Position numbers and translations under genes: made by a program. From positions 726,220 to 790,219 of the forward strand of contig BCHH01000008.1 in assembly GCA_001599595.1 (NCBI GenBank): a DNA stretch of 64,000 nucleotides, written 5' to 3'. The notes under the pieces were generated by a model that was not told where the DNA came from, did not search any database, and saw only the letters and a program-made list of their open reading frames with translations. This document shows positions 25,626 through 36,065 of the stretch, piece after piece. The stretch comes from Beverwykella pulmonaria. Its lineage: Eukaryota > Ascomycota > Dothideomycetes > Pleosporales > Melanommataceae. The number at the start of each line of letters is the position of its first letter. Position 1 is the stretch's first letter.

Positions 25626-26516
25626 TCATGACTTGCTCTTGCTCAGCTTCGGCGACATAGGGAACAGTCTGCAATCCACCTTCGATTTCTTCACAAACAC
25701 CAGGTACGCTTCAAGAGCTTCGATCTGTCCGGGGAACGTCTTGCTACGGTTCATCCACATCTTCAGATACTTGTCTGAGCTCGTGTCTTTCAGAGCCGCA
25801 TACCACTCGCCCGATGATGTTTGTTTCAGAACGATAGCAAGGCGTCTTCCTCCTAACCCTGTCACGCCGCTCGCTTGTTTTAGGCAGGCTGCCTTTAAAT
25901 CGGATATCTTCGTATTATCTTCCGTTGGCTCCTCTGCGAACGAGCCAATTCCGATTTTTGACGGATCTTTTGAGCGCACAGATTTTGAGGGCGCGATCTT
26001 TGGGGATGCGATTTTGGGGGGTGTGATCTTTGGGGATGCGATCTTTGGGGATGCGATCTTTGGGGATGCGATCTTTGGGGATGCGATCTTTGGGGATGCG
26101 AATTTTGGGGGTGCGATTTTTGGGGATGCGATCTTTGGAGACGAGCTCTTCGAGGATGAGGTTTTTGGGGACGAGGCCTTCGAGGTTGTAGCCTTTGAAG
26201 TTGCAGTCTTTGAAGTTGTTGTCTTTGATGTTGTAGTCTTTGATGTTGTAGTCTTTGAGGTTGTGGTCTTTGGAGTTGAGGTCTTTATGGACGCAATCTT
26301 TGGGGACTCAGTCTTGGTGGTCGGTGAGGGCGCGGTCTTCGAGAGCGCAACCTTGGAGGGTGTAAATTTCGCGGTTACGATCTTCGAGGGCACGACTTTG
26401 GGCGCAACGGCTGTCAGAGGCGCGACTTGATCGCTCGTCGAGCTCGTCGGGGTCTGCGAAGCCTGGAACTGACCGCTCGCGATCTGTCGCGCTCGTTCTT
26501 TCACGCTGAGAAACAT
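25626..26516 (-). CDS. Lys/Ser/Thr/Pro-rich repeat protein (SPKIA and TTSKT repeats)
   Basis: Open frame of about 296 aa from the ATG at 26516 (MFLSVKERARQIASG); an in-frame ATG at 26537 also exists. The central third is built of 5-residue units, first TTSKT-type and then SPKIA-type, encoded by 15-bp tandem repeats. The last 100 residues are not repetitive (SDLKAACLKQASGVTGLGG, LAIVLKQTSSGEWYAALKDT) and look like a compact globular domain. The repeats are highly basic and resemble S/TPKK-like DNA-binding linkers, which is a composition argument only. No signal peptide. Function unknown. Confidence 0.55.
   Translation of the reverse strand: MFLSVKERARQIASGQFQASQTPTSSTSDQVAPLTAVAPKVVPSKIVTAKFTPSKVALSKTAPSPTTKTESPKIASIKTSTPKTTTSKTTTSKTTTSKTTTSKTATSKATTSKASSPKTSSSKSSSPKIASPKIAPPKFASPKIASPKIASPKIASPKIASPKITPPKIASPKIAPSKSVRSKDPSKIGIGSFAEEPTEDNTKISDLKAACLKQASGVTGLGGRRLAIVLKQTSSGEWYAALKDTSSDKYLKMWMNRSKTFPGQIEALEAYLVFVKKSKVDCRLFPMSPKLSKSKS
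25978..26280. repeat. 15-bp coding minisatellite
   Basis: Tandem 15-bp units (plus-strand unit GATGCGATCTTTGGG, near-perfect from about 26020 to 26100) grade into a second 15-bp family toward 26275. Each unit encodes five residues of the repeat protein, so copy changes keep the frame. Confidence 0.85.
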
Positions 26517-26537
26517 CTTGACTGGGCGATGGAACAC

Positions 26538-27344
26538 TGCGGAATGATTCGGGGCATTCTCACGTTTTCAATGGCTGCCACGCCACATTCCCTCACGCAT
26601 CGGCCAGCATGCGGACATGCGCGCACACCTGAGAGCTGCTTACGAGCGAGCCGAGATTATCGAACCTTCATTTCAGGAGAGGAGAGGTGTCAAGTTGAAT
26701 TAAATTACCGGTAAGAACGCGCACGTTGTGCTTACTGGGCGGTGCAGATCCTGAACCAGATGCCACCCGTTCGAAAAGGGGCCGAGGATACAAAAGGTGA
26801 GAGGAAATATAAATATCCAGACCATGCAGCAGCCACGCACAGATGCTACCAAGGCGTACACAACTGGCATGAACAGGTGGTACTTTGCAGATTGCCTCGC
26901 ATGTCTTGCATGTTCATGCAGTTGGTGCCGATCGTGTCTTGCACGGACGACGCTGCCGTACAGCTGCTAGTGAACGCCACTAAGGATTCGCACGGTTCAG
27001 GCGTAGTCAAGCTCTTGTCAACTTGTCATCAGGTCAGCTTAATAAGCGCATCGCGAAATTTTTCGACGATGCTCAGCCTCGAGAAGCATTTACAGATTCT
27101 GAAATAAAAAAGATCGCTGGACACCGTGCGTTCAAATGTCCTCGTTGGTACATTTAACTTTGAACCATCGGAAGACTCGAAGTCCTAGAACCTCTGTTGA
27201 ATGATAAATTCGACGACGTATGGTTTCCAGGATCGCAAGATCTCCTCTCGGCTTTTCTTTCAGCATGATAAAGAACGTATCAAAAAGAACCAACACATCA
27301 TCATATCCAAATCTTTAGAGTGAAAACACGGAATATAATGCCAT
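26538..27344. other. intergenic, no supported gene
   Basis: Upstream side of the repeat protein gene and 5' flank of the kinase remnant. Traces of kinase-upstream coding may be present near 27150-27330 but are broken by stops. Confidence 0.4.
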
Positions 27345-27935
27345 TTGAATTTGAATGACCTATTGCCCTTTGAGTTTCTATCTTCGCTAGGCGGCAATGG
27401 CTTTAGCCAAGTCCACAACATTCGAAGCAAAGTCAGCTTCAAAGAATATACCCTCAAAAAGATACGTTGTGGAAGAGCCTCCAAACGGGATAAGCAAACC
27501 ATAGCTATGTTTGTTAATGAGTTAAACATCATGAAGGATCTGTCACACAAGCATTTAGCCTTACATGGACGACAATACAGACATTTTTTGGATGTCTGGC
27601 CACTGGACTCTCTTATTTACACGTCAGTCGAAATTCGGCATAGGGGAATTAATCCCCACAATATTCTCATCCACCAAGGAAACGTTCTCATAACCGACTC
27701 TGGTCAGTCACACGACTGGACAGATAGTGGAAGGAGTACAACAACTGAACCGTTAGATGCATTCATTCTGCGATACTGCTCACCTGTAGAAGCCGCATAT
27801 GAGCACCAGAATAACAGTTCTGACATCTGGCCTCTTGGATGTGTTTTCTTAGATATGGCAGCCACTTTACAGGGCGATGCCGAACGATATCTAAAGAACT
27901 ACTACGAGCACATGGCACTCTGTCCGCACAATTAG
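27345..27935 (+). pseudogene. truncated serine/threonine kinase relic
   Basis: About 196 codons resembling a fungal protein kinase with pieces missing. The glycine loop is altered (LGGNGFSQVH), then VNELNIMKDLSHKHL is recognisable. The next roughly 100 residues of a normal kinase are absent. The catalytic loop reads HRGINPHNIL, so the usual HRD aspartate is lost, and DFG reads DSG. The activation segment and the SSDIWPLGCVFLDM block follow. Loss of catalytic residues plus an internal deletion indicates a dead gene. It meets the ankyrin-repeat relic tail to tail. Confidence 0.6.
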
Positions 27936-29724
27936 AAGCTTTTAGGGAGTAGATCGCATTCTGTACTTTTTGGTTGCTTCCCGCAGCAGTGATGGCTTCA
28001 CCCAAGTCCGAACACACTACCATGGGATCCACTGCATTCGCAATGTCAAGCCAGGGCCTCCCTGAGGATGCTATTTTTAGCTCTTTCATGCACGATCCTC
28101 TACCAGGTGCAGTAACGACGTCCATGAATTCGAATCCGTAGAGCTTTCCGCCACTACCCTTTTTAATCGGAGCCATAGTACTCAGTAAATTAATATTGAG
28201 CCCCAGCATCAGCATTCGGAATAAGAACGTATCGCTTTGTGCTCCAAGGACGCATGTATCACCCAAGGCCTCCAATACCTTCACGACTTCGACAGCATCA
28301 GCATGTGTATCGACAGATGGTACTCGGTCATTCGGTACGCCAACACACCTGGAAGCATATACACGGCTCATTTGCAGAAGCAGGCTCAACTTCGGCACCA
28401 ACCAGCACCGACGTTGGCTATCATCGGTAAATGATTGCTAGTTCTTGTGATGTATTCTGAAGAAGCTAGCAGTAGCCGCCTAGCGGTGTAAAGTGGAGGC
28501 GATGGGAAGTATATTTGAAGTTGGTCTGCAACCCAAAGACGGCTGCTATTGGAGCAGAGGCTCCAACTTGTCCCAGCATGGAGTAATTGTCTGCACTTAG
28601 CGACTTTTCCTTTGAGTTGCCATGGGAGTACTTGACTGTGAAGTCTAGTTGCTTGGTTCCAAGCTTAATATGAGCCGTTTCGCACCACCCAATAAAGCAT
28701 CGCATCTTTTTGAACTGGGAAGGGTCATTTGTCAGCTCTCTCCCTTGGAGGTCCGCCGTATATGGATTGATTGGACCATCATTGCTCGTGATTAAATGAA
28801 ACTGCGCACAGTCTTCTTGGATCGCTGTTGGGTATAACAGAGTCTAGTATCCAGTAAATATCACGCCACCTTCGACGTCGAGACAGAACTCCGCTGCTGC
28901 AAGCGATATCATCAGATCGAAAGACGTCTCGAGGCCCTTCCCGAAATCATGATGTGTGTATAATGGGGATTCGGATACAACACAGGAGAATAGGATTCGC
29001 CAGCAGTTATATTCCGAGTCTGAAAACGAGGAGGTGTTTAGGCTTATAGTGGGTCTGAGCGTGTAATTGGCTGATGGGAGGTTGAGACTATTCTCAATTA
29101 TTGGCATGCGCATGGCCTTCCAAAGCCAATCCAAAGCCTTAATGAGATCAACCGCCGCCTCGAAACCCTCCTTGTTTACTGAAATTAATCGATACATTGG
29201 CGCCAAAACATGTCACTGAAATCTATTGATTTTTCATGGCATACACGCTAAATCCTGCTTTTTGGTTAATAGTTGAACCCGGTTGTAGCAGTAGGCGCTA
29301 GAGTTGAAGTTGAAAGACGCACCAGAGTATGCTGAGTTTAATCCCGCTACGTTTACCAAGTCTAACAGTTCTATGATGAAACTGGCCCATTTGTTCTCCC
29401 GACACCCTGTAAGATACTGAGTGCAGGCCATGGCCTGGATGCGTTCCGTCGCTCCCTCAATCGCAGTGCTTGAGCTCGTGCGAACAAGAACAACATTGTC
29501 TTTAGCATGCAACCGTTGAACTTCCCGGTCTATACCTTCAGCGCAATTACTCGACTCGATGACAGTCGGCAATTCCCACTCCCAGTAGATGGAATCGAAA
29601 GTTACATCACTATCCGCCAAGGATATCGAGTCGATCAAGGCACTGATTGTTCCAAAATCGTATCCATTCACAGCATTCTCCCACAGTTTCAAGTAGCCAG
29701 GCATTTCTTTTGGTGTGCTTGGAC

Positions 29725-30832
29725 CAGCGTAGTCAACGTAGCGTAGTACGGTACGGCTTGTATGGTGGTTACGTACGTACGGTGATCGTTAAAAACGGTG
29801 AATTACGGTCCGTAACCGTAGCAAGGCACCCAGGGCATCTTACGGAGCGTATATAACCTTCCTAATCGGGTAATTGATGATCGTTTTCTTGGTGTTGAGC
29901 TTTGTCTTTGTGCTCAATCAACGCTGTGAGTCGACAGGGATACCTTCGGACGGCGCCTCTACACAGCCAGTACTTCTGTAGTTGTAGGACCTCAATAGTA
30001 CACCCTATAAGAAAATTGCGATCGCATGTAATTGCTCGCCTGCCACTGCTAAAGACCCTCTCGCAGTCACATGACGTGCAGGGCACCAAGAGGTAATCTA
30101 TAGCCATCTTATATACAATTAGGTATTGCTTTTGGCCTGCTATAACCCACCAGCGGTACAGGTAATCAAGCAGCTGTTTACAGGCATTGTTGGGGTCGCT
30201 GCGGTCCTTCTGTAGGTTGTCAAAATACTTGTCAAGCTGCAATAAACGCTTGTATCATTTATATACCCTGCTAGTAAGTAGCATAGGATCCACGCTCATT
30301 TTTTGTGCCCTACAAGCGTTGCTTTTGTACTCCCTAGACACCTTGCGTGACAACAGGGGCTCTATAGAAAGCTCCTCAGTATCTTGTTTAGCGTCAACGT
30401 AGCTTTAAAACGTCCCTCTTAGCAACTGCTTAGCCTTCTTGTGCCATGTAGGATGCTTTTTCTAGTAGTCTTTGAGCTAGGCAAGTTGCAGCTTGTCAGG
30501 AAAAGCACATTTTAAAATTCCTACTCAAAATAGCAGGGAATTTGTCTAGCAGGTGTATGCCAGGGCGACCAGGCGATTCGCAATATTATGGCTTACGACG
30601 CTTAGCAATCCAAGCGCTGTGCTAAACTAAAACCTGCCGCTGAAACAAGCAAAATCAGTACACAAAACAGCCAAAACACTGCTTAAGAAGGCGGCCGTAC
30701 AGCCGTAATTACGGGTCAAATTATATATAAATACGGCTACGGTACGGCTCATATAGCTGTTACGTACGTACGGAGCAATTGACCATTACGGCCCGTAATT
30801 GTACGACGTACTACGGTACGTTGACTACCCTG
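29725..30832 (-). mobile_element. non-autonomous hAT transposon with 8-bp target duplication
   Basis: 1,108-bp element with inverted ends CAGCGTAGTCAACGTAGCG and CAGGGTAGTCAACGTACCG, flanked by a perfect 8-bp duplication GCTTGGAC (29717..29724 and 30833..30840). Sub-terminal ACGTACGTACGG motifs occur at both sides. Inside, a minus-strand frame (29862..30242) encodes the hAT C-terminal dimerisation region (VYKMAIDYLLVPCTSCDCER followed by VFSSGRRAI). Related coding upstream to about 30480 has stops. The N-terminal transposase is missing, so it would depend on a helper. It interrupts the ankyrin-repeat gene. Confidence 0.85.
29862..30480 (-). pseudogene. hAT transposase C-terminal fragment
   Basis: The open part (29862..30242) carries the dimerisation domain, with CERVFSSGRR and the downstream LQKYW. 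Further upstream, KVSREYKSNACRAQKM is readable but interrupted by stops. It is a remnant inside the 1.1-kb element. Confidence 0.7.
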
Positions 30833-31138
30833 GCTTGGACCTTGCTGAGATTGCCACCACCTACTAGCATGTGAGGGATCCGCACCATGTTTCAACAGAA
30901 GAAGGGCATCATCTTTCTGACCCGAAACCGCGGCGGCTACCACGGGAGAACCACATGCCTCATTTTCCAAGTCTAGTAAGCAAATAATACGCAATAAGCC
31001 TACTTCAGCAGCACCATGAAGAGCTGTTAGACCGTTATTATCCATTGCCTTAGCGTCTGCACCGTTTCTGATAAGCTCGCGAATAGCCTCTGTTGCGTAT
31101 TTTGAGCTAGATCGAGCGACATCGTGAAGGACTGTTTA

Positions 31139-32230
31139 GCCGTCGTTGTCCACTGCCTTGACATTTGCACCTTCCTTGATAAGCTCGTGAATAGTCAAAA
31201 TCACATACTCTGAGCTATATTGAGTAACATCGTGAAGGACTGTTCGGCCGTCGTTGTCCACTGCCCTGACATCTGCACCTTCCCTGATAAGCTGGCGAAT
31301 AGTCTGTATCGCGTTCATTGAGCCGGATCGGGCGGCATCGTGAAGAGCTGTTCGGCCGTCGTTGTCTACTGCCTTCACATCTGCACCTTCCCTAATAAGC
31401 TGGCGAATAGTCCATATCGCGTTCCTTAAGCCGGATCGGGCGGCATCGTGAAGAGCTGTTCGACCGTCGTTGTCTATTGCCTTGACATCTGCACCTTCCT
31501 TGACAAGCTCGCGAATAGTCCACATCACATTCCCTGGGCTATTTCGAGCGACATAGTGAAGGACTGTTCGGCCGTCGTTATCCACTGCCTTGATGTCTGC
31601 ACCTTCCCTAATAAGGTTGCGAATAGTCCATATCGCGTTCCTTGAGCCGGATCGGGCGGCATCGTGAAGAGCTGTTCGGCCGTCGTTGTCTACTGCCTTG
31701 AAATCTGCACCAAACTCGCGAATAGTCAACATCACATTCCCTGAGCCAGATCGAGCGACATCGTGAAGGACTGTTCGGCCGTCGTTGTCCACTGCCCTGA
31801 CATCTGCACCTTCCCTGATAAGCTGGCGAATAGTCTGTATCGCGTCCCTTGAGCCGGATCGGGCGGCATCGTGAAGAGCTGTCCGACCGTCGTTGTCTAC
31901 TGCCTTGACATCTGCACCTTCCTTGACAAGCTCGCGAATAGTCCAAATCACATTCCCTGGGCTATTTCGAGCGACATCGTGAAGGACTGTTCGGCCGTCG
32001 TTATCCACTGCCTTGACATCTGCACCTTCCCTAATAAGCTGGAGAATAGTCCATGTCGTGTCCCTTGAGCCGGATCGGATGGCATCGTGAAGAGCTGTTC
32101 GGCCGTCGTTGTCTACTGCCTTGACATCTGCACCTTCCTTGACAAGCTCGTGAATAGTCCACATCACATTCCCTGGGCTTTTTCGAGCGACATAGTGAAG
32201 GACTGTTCGGCCGTCGTTGTCCACTGTCTT
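31139..32230 (-). repeat. 108-bp ankyrin-coding tandem repeats with a 216-bp higher-order unit
   Basis: Ten complete copies of a 36-codon unit. Two subtypes alternate for most of the array (VLHDVAR..LVKEGAD and ALHDAAR..LIREGAD), so the true period is 216 bp. Copies are nearly identical in DNA, implying recent expansion or gene conversion. One copy near 31710 lacks 9 bp. Confidence 0.85.
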
Positions 32231-32287
32231 GGTATCTGTATTGCCCTTACCAAAGATTTTGGCCTGCCCTTTTCGTTGTGAATCCAT

Positions 32288-32872
32288 CAGAGAATATACC
32301 AGCTATAATGGCGATAGGCGCCCGAATAGCGATGGATTCAGGGGTATGCCGGACTCGTGATATTTCTCAGGCGCGAGACTGGAGACCGAGACGAATAGTG
32401 ATTGGAAACCTCCTGCTTAACGCTAGTTCAACACCTTGAGGTTATTTTACGTACGCGATCCTCTGCTAGAAGATTCTGGTATCTCACCCAAATTGAGTCA
32501 TCAAAGAGAGTGATTCGGCTCTTCGTTACACGTAAAGCGATCGAGATGGGAATGAGATGAGGGTGTTCAACTTGCCTGCTAGACGGCTGGAGATGTAGCT
32601 GAAGTGTTGTGAAAAAAAGTGGCTGAGTATCCCAGGCGTGCTGATAGCGTACGTGATTTACTGTGCCATCGGGTTTCAACGTTGCATGTGAGTCACTGAC
32701 GCAGTAACAGGGGATTCGGCGGCACGGCGGGGTCGCAACGGTTCGCAGGGAACTAAACAATGTAAGGAAGCCTTGACCGCATGGAATTGAGTATTGTCCA
32801 ATCAGATGTTGTACCGACCCATGCTCGAGGAAAGAGTGACGACGAATTCAGACATGCACCCCTTCACAGCAA
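32288..32872. other. intergenic between ankyrin relic and second hAT-like element
   Basis: A 110-codon minus-strand frame (32428..32760) has no motif and no signal. Nothing is assigned. Confidence 0.4.
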
Positions 32873-32880
32873 TGTAGCTG

Positions 32881-33474
32881 CAGCGTGGTAATCAGTACGT
32901 AGTACGGTCGTAAGTTACGGCACCGTAGCTGCTTTGTACGTACAGGCAGTTGAGTACGTATGGTTGTGGGGCGTACCATAGGTGATTTTCAATTCTACGC
33001 GTATATGGTACCGTAAATATGGTTGTAGTTTTCGCGTATAAGCGCCTACACAGGTGATTGTTTGGTGTTGTAAAAGCTTGTGTTTGGAGTAGTCCTAAAG
33101 CGGTTAGCGATGCAAGCCTCCTCTTCCCCCACAAGTAGCGCGTTGCCTTACCACTCAGTGGGTTCGAAACGCCCTGGAAAATTGCTTTGGTGGAGCTACA
33201 ATCAAAGCAATACAACTACAGAAAAACTGGCTACAAAGCAAGGCTGTAGAGAGTCATCTTATCAAGCTTCGCGCCTACATTTCGCGCCAAGACTAAAACA
33301 CCCGTATACGGCGTATACGGTGGTCTCCGTACGTACGTATAGAGGTGCAAATTTGGATCCGTAAACTCATCTCATCCTACAGGTGCCGTACGTACGTACA
33401 GAGGTGCAAATTTGGACCGTACAGCTTTTTCAAATACTACGGATATACCGTGTACGTACGGATTACCACGCTGC
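32881..33474. mobile_element. hAT-like MITE, about 594 bp
   Basis: The ends CAGCGTGGTAATC and GATTACCACGCTG are inverted copies, flanked by an 8-bp duplication TGTAGCTG (32873..32880 and 33475..33482), with one extra base at the right end. Repeated GTACGTACGTA motifs and a direct repeat AGAGGTGCAAATTTGGA (about 33341 and 33400) occur inside. No transposase. The end sequence is related to that of the 1.1-kb hAT element. Confidence 0.7.
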
Positions 33475-33765
33475 TGTAGCTGAATGTGAATTGTCTGTCT
33501 CATTTTTTGAGTATTCACCTGTGTGACTGCTTCTAGGATGCCTCACACAAGACTGATTAGGTATCTAAATTAGGCAAAAGGCAACTCAACAAGGTGTAAA
33601 TGATCGAATATAACTGGGACAGTAGGACTTGTAGCCCGGGATCTGTGATGTCTGTTGCACCCAGCCTTCTGACAAGATCATCGTCGCGCTTTTACAATCC
33701 AAGTGAGTATACATGAGCTAAGAAATGCCATGTGTCACTGATTTTTCTCTTAAAACCCGAACTGT

Positions 33766-34061
33766 ATGCAAATCCAAAGTTTACTTTCGACGGTCGCTAC
33801 CTTTACCTTCATGGCCTTTGTGGCCGCCGCTCCAATTTCGGTCAGTAGTAAGTTAAGCACTCGTGCATTGAAAATACGTACCCCTAACGACACTGTCAGT
33901 CGATGATGTCGCAGGAGAGCTATACGATAAGACTTGTGGTGAGTGGCGTATACCAAGAAGTTTTTGGTCGATGGGCTTGAATGACTCTTAAAGGTCCAGA
34001 GCTGGTTGATACTATAAACGCAAGAGCAGAGCATGCAGTGGAAGCATCCTGTGGTCATTAA
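33766..34061 (+). CDS. small secreted protein, 62 aa, three exons
   Basis: Exons 33766..33847, 33900..33938 and 33994..34061 keep frame through two phase-1 introns with good borders (GTAAGT, GTGAGT; branch-like TGAATGACT). The product begins with a clear signal peptide (MQIQSLLSTVATFTFMAFVA then AAAPIS). The mature part is only about 38 residues, with two Cys (DKTCG and EASCGH), which could form one disulfide. The frame is too short for standard ORF calling. It lies between the hAT-like MITE and a convergent P450. Such proteins in repeat-rich blocks are often candidate effectors; that role is inference. Confidence 0.6.
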
Positions 34062-34239
34062 GGCAAGACTCTGGGTCGGATAGTAGGGTAATCTTGAGGC
34101 CTCTATCGTGTAGCTAAATGAGATCTTGAAGTGATGACCATTGCTGGCTGTCCAAAGCTTGTACACGGTAATTGAATATTACATTGGTTTTGACGTCACT
34201 TACGATGCAGTGTGATATATGCAAAATTTTATGTATTCG

Positions 34240-35844
34240 CTAAAGAATGAGCCCGACCTTTGCTCCATTGCGGCTCTGGAATGTCAGTCTCCGTTCTTCC
34301 ACCCACTCCAATACCCTGTCTCTATTCTCAAGTCCAGAAAATTGTCTTACTACCGTTGCCATGATGTACTCGCACTCGGTATATACAAGTTTGATTGCAG
34401 GACAGATCCTTGGTCCTCCAGAAAAGGGTATATACTCCCATGTTGGCTTGATGGTAGCCCACCGTTCAGGGTGGAACTCGTCAGCGTTGTCTCCCCAAAA
34501 GGATTTGTCCCGCAGTTGAGATCGGAAATGTGTCTCGATCAGATCCCCCTTTTCCACAAGTAGGGCGCTGCGACCATCCGGGCCTCCGCCTGATGGGAGC
34601 ACAGTTGTCTCGAGACATTCGCGAAGCGTCCCTGAGTTGAGGGGTGTCAAGCGGAAAGCTATGAAAAAAGATTAGCTTAGCTGGATTGTTGATCTCCCTT
34701 GTTGAACTTACTTTCGCGAAGCACACAATTTAGGTAGTTAAAGGAACCTAACAGCTCATAGGTCAAAGGCTGAGAGACTCCGGGAAGAATCTCGGCGCGA
34801 AGTTTCGCCCAACAGTCGGGGTTTCTGGCAAGATGGAAGAACGCGTTGCTGAGCGCAACAGCTACATTATCGTGGGCGGGCATGAAGATGCTCAGAATGA
34901 GATATCGCAAGCTAAGCCTATCCTGCGAAGCCTTTACAAGTTCATCAACTATTCGCACCTGTTTCTTGGTATCTGGGGGTCCGTCTCCCGTTTCCGAAAT
35001 GCGGCCAAATGCTTCATCAATGCAGGCATCAATGTAGTCATGTACTTCTTGACAACCTTTGTAATGGTCTTTCGACCGTTGGGCAACCGGAATCACAACA
35101 TCACGCTTTGCAGCCTCGAAAGCTCTCAGGAAATCTTTGCCCGACTCCGGGGATAGGAGAGCGTCTATTGAGCGGCCAAAGATAAACTCAGTGGAAATAT
35201 CGAGAGTCTAGTCCACGTCAGAAGCCGGGTAAAGAGCATATTGCTCGCTCATAACTTACCAGTCGCTTGAGCAACGGGAGCAAATCTATCGTCGAACCAT
35301 CGCGTGGAAGAAGGCCCATGAACTGTTCCACATGACGGCCTAAGCGACCAAGATTCGCGATATGCGCAACATCAAAAGTTGGACGAATGAGCGCTCGACT
35401 TGTCTTCCATTGAGGCCCGTCTGTAACCAGCATGCCGTTGCCGAAGAAACTTTTCCCACGCTCATATCGTATGGGCTGCATACCGAACTTTTCGAAATGG
35501 GTCGCTAATACTGCCTTCGACACTTCCGGGTCGCTTGTTCTAATGAGGACTCTACTGGCTCGCTTGGTTTTGTACGTTTTCCCATATTCGTCGAAGAGGC
35601 GGGTCGCCGTGTCGAGGGAATTTTGATTCTGTGCTGGTTTGCGACTGATTTCGTCTAGGTTGAGGTTTAGCTGCGGAGGCTCTTTGCAACCATATTTGTG
35701 GGCGAGCGTGCGACGAGTGAGCCACCTGTTGAGTTTCGAGAAGAAAAGGTACACAGGGAAGCAGAGCACGGCGACAAGGATCGAGAGTGGAATGGAGGTG
35801 AGTGTCATGATGTAACGAACAAAAAGTTGATTGCGAGGTGGCAT
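34240..35844 (-). CDS. cytochrome P450, CYP52-like, three exons
   Basis: Second P450 of the window. Exons 35260..35844, 34712..35207 and 34240..34658 give 499 aa with consistent phases. It has an N-terminal anchor (IPLSILVAVLCFPVYLFF), the C-helix WKTSRALIRPTF, an I-helix reading MPAHDNVAVA in place of the common GRDTT form, the K-helix ETFR, FHPERW, and the haem loop FSGGPRICPA. The Gly after the haem Cys of the usual CxG motif is Ala here. Introns and frame are intact, so the gene may be functional but divergent. The substrate is unknown; fatty acid or alkane hydroxylation is inferred from family resemblance. Confidence 0.88.
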
Positions 35845-36065
35845 AAACCTGAGAACAGGATTCAGAGCGAGCTGTAAACGACAGGATTTCGGGCATAGAA
35901 CGAGGCAGCAGGTGACTGTTGTTGTTTGTATTCACCTGCACACAATGTTGCGGAACAGTAGCGCGTCGTTATTTTACGCCCACGCTCTCCCGCCGCTCGT
36001 TTGTACAAGTCCTACGCGAAATGGGGTGGGTTGCGGATCCCGCGAGAACTTGCCCTGACGCAATG
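35845..36065. other. upstream flank of the second P450
   Basis: Promoter side of the P450 running into the tandem repeat; no gene. Confidence 0.4.

Larger units (their letters stand above)
27936..32287 (-). pseudogene. large ankyrin-repeat gene, broken by stops, a frameshift and a hAT insertion
   Basis: One reading frame can be followed from the ATG at 32287 down to about 28430. Broken points are TAA at 31136, a hAT element at 29725..30832, TGA at 29234, another TGA a few codons later, TAG at 28844 and TAG at 28466. A frameshift near 28425 then moves to the frame of WLVPKLSLLLQM. The N-terminal part is at least 11 ankyrin-like units of 36 residues (VDNDGRTALHDAARSGS type). The C-terminal part (CETAHIKLGTKQLDFTVKYS; LYGFEFMDVVTAPGRGSC) resembles a family of large fungal hypothetical proteins I cannot name. 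Every stop is explained by a single or double C:G to T:A change. Clearly a relic. Confidence 0.75.

Noticed and set aside
25633..26430. 265-codon plus-strand frame with GDAIF repeats
   Set aside because: Antisense of the same minisatellite. The minus frame has a non-repeat domain at its C-terminus and a better start, so it was preferred, but strand choice is not certain.
33080..33180. Possible tRNA-like block with GGGTTCGAAAC inside the MITE
   Set aside because: Only the B-box-like core fits; no acceptor stem, D-arm or anticodon arm can be folded.
33750..34166. 138-codon minus-strand frame
   Set aside because: Antisense to the spliced secreted-protein gene; no motif, whereas the plus strand has a signal peptide and phased introns.
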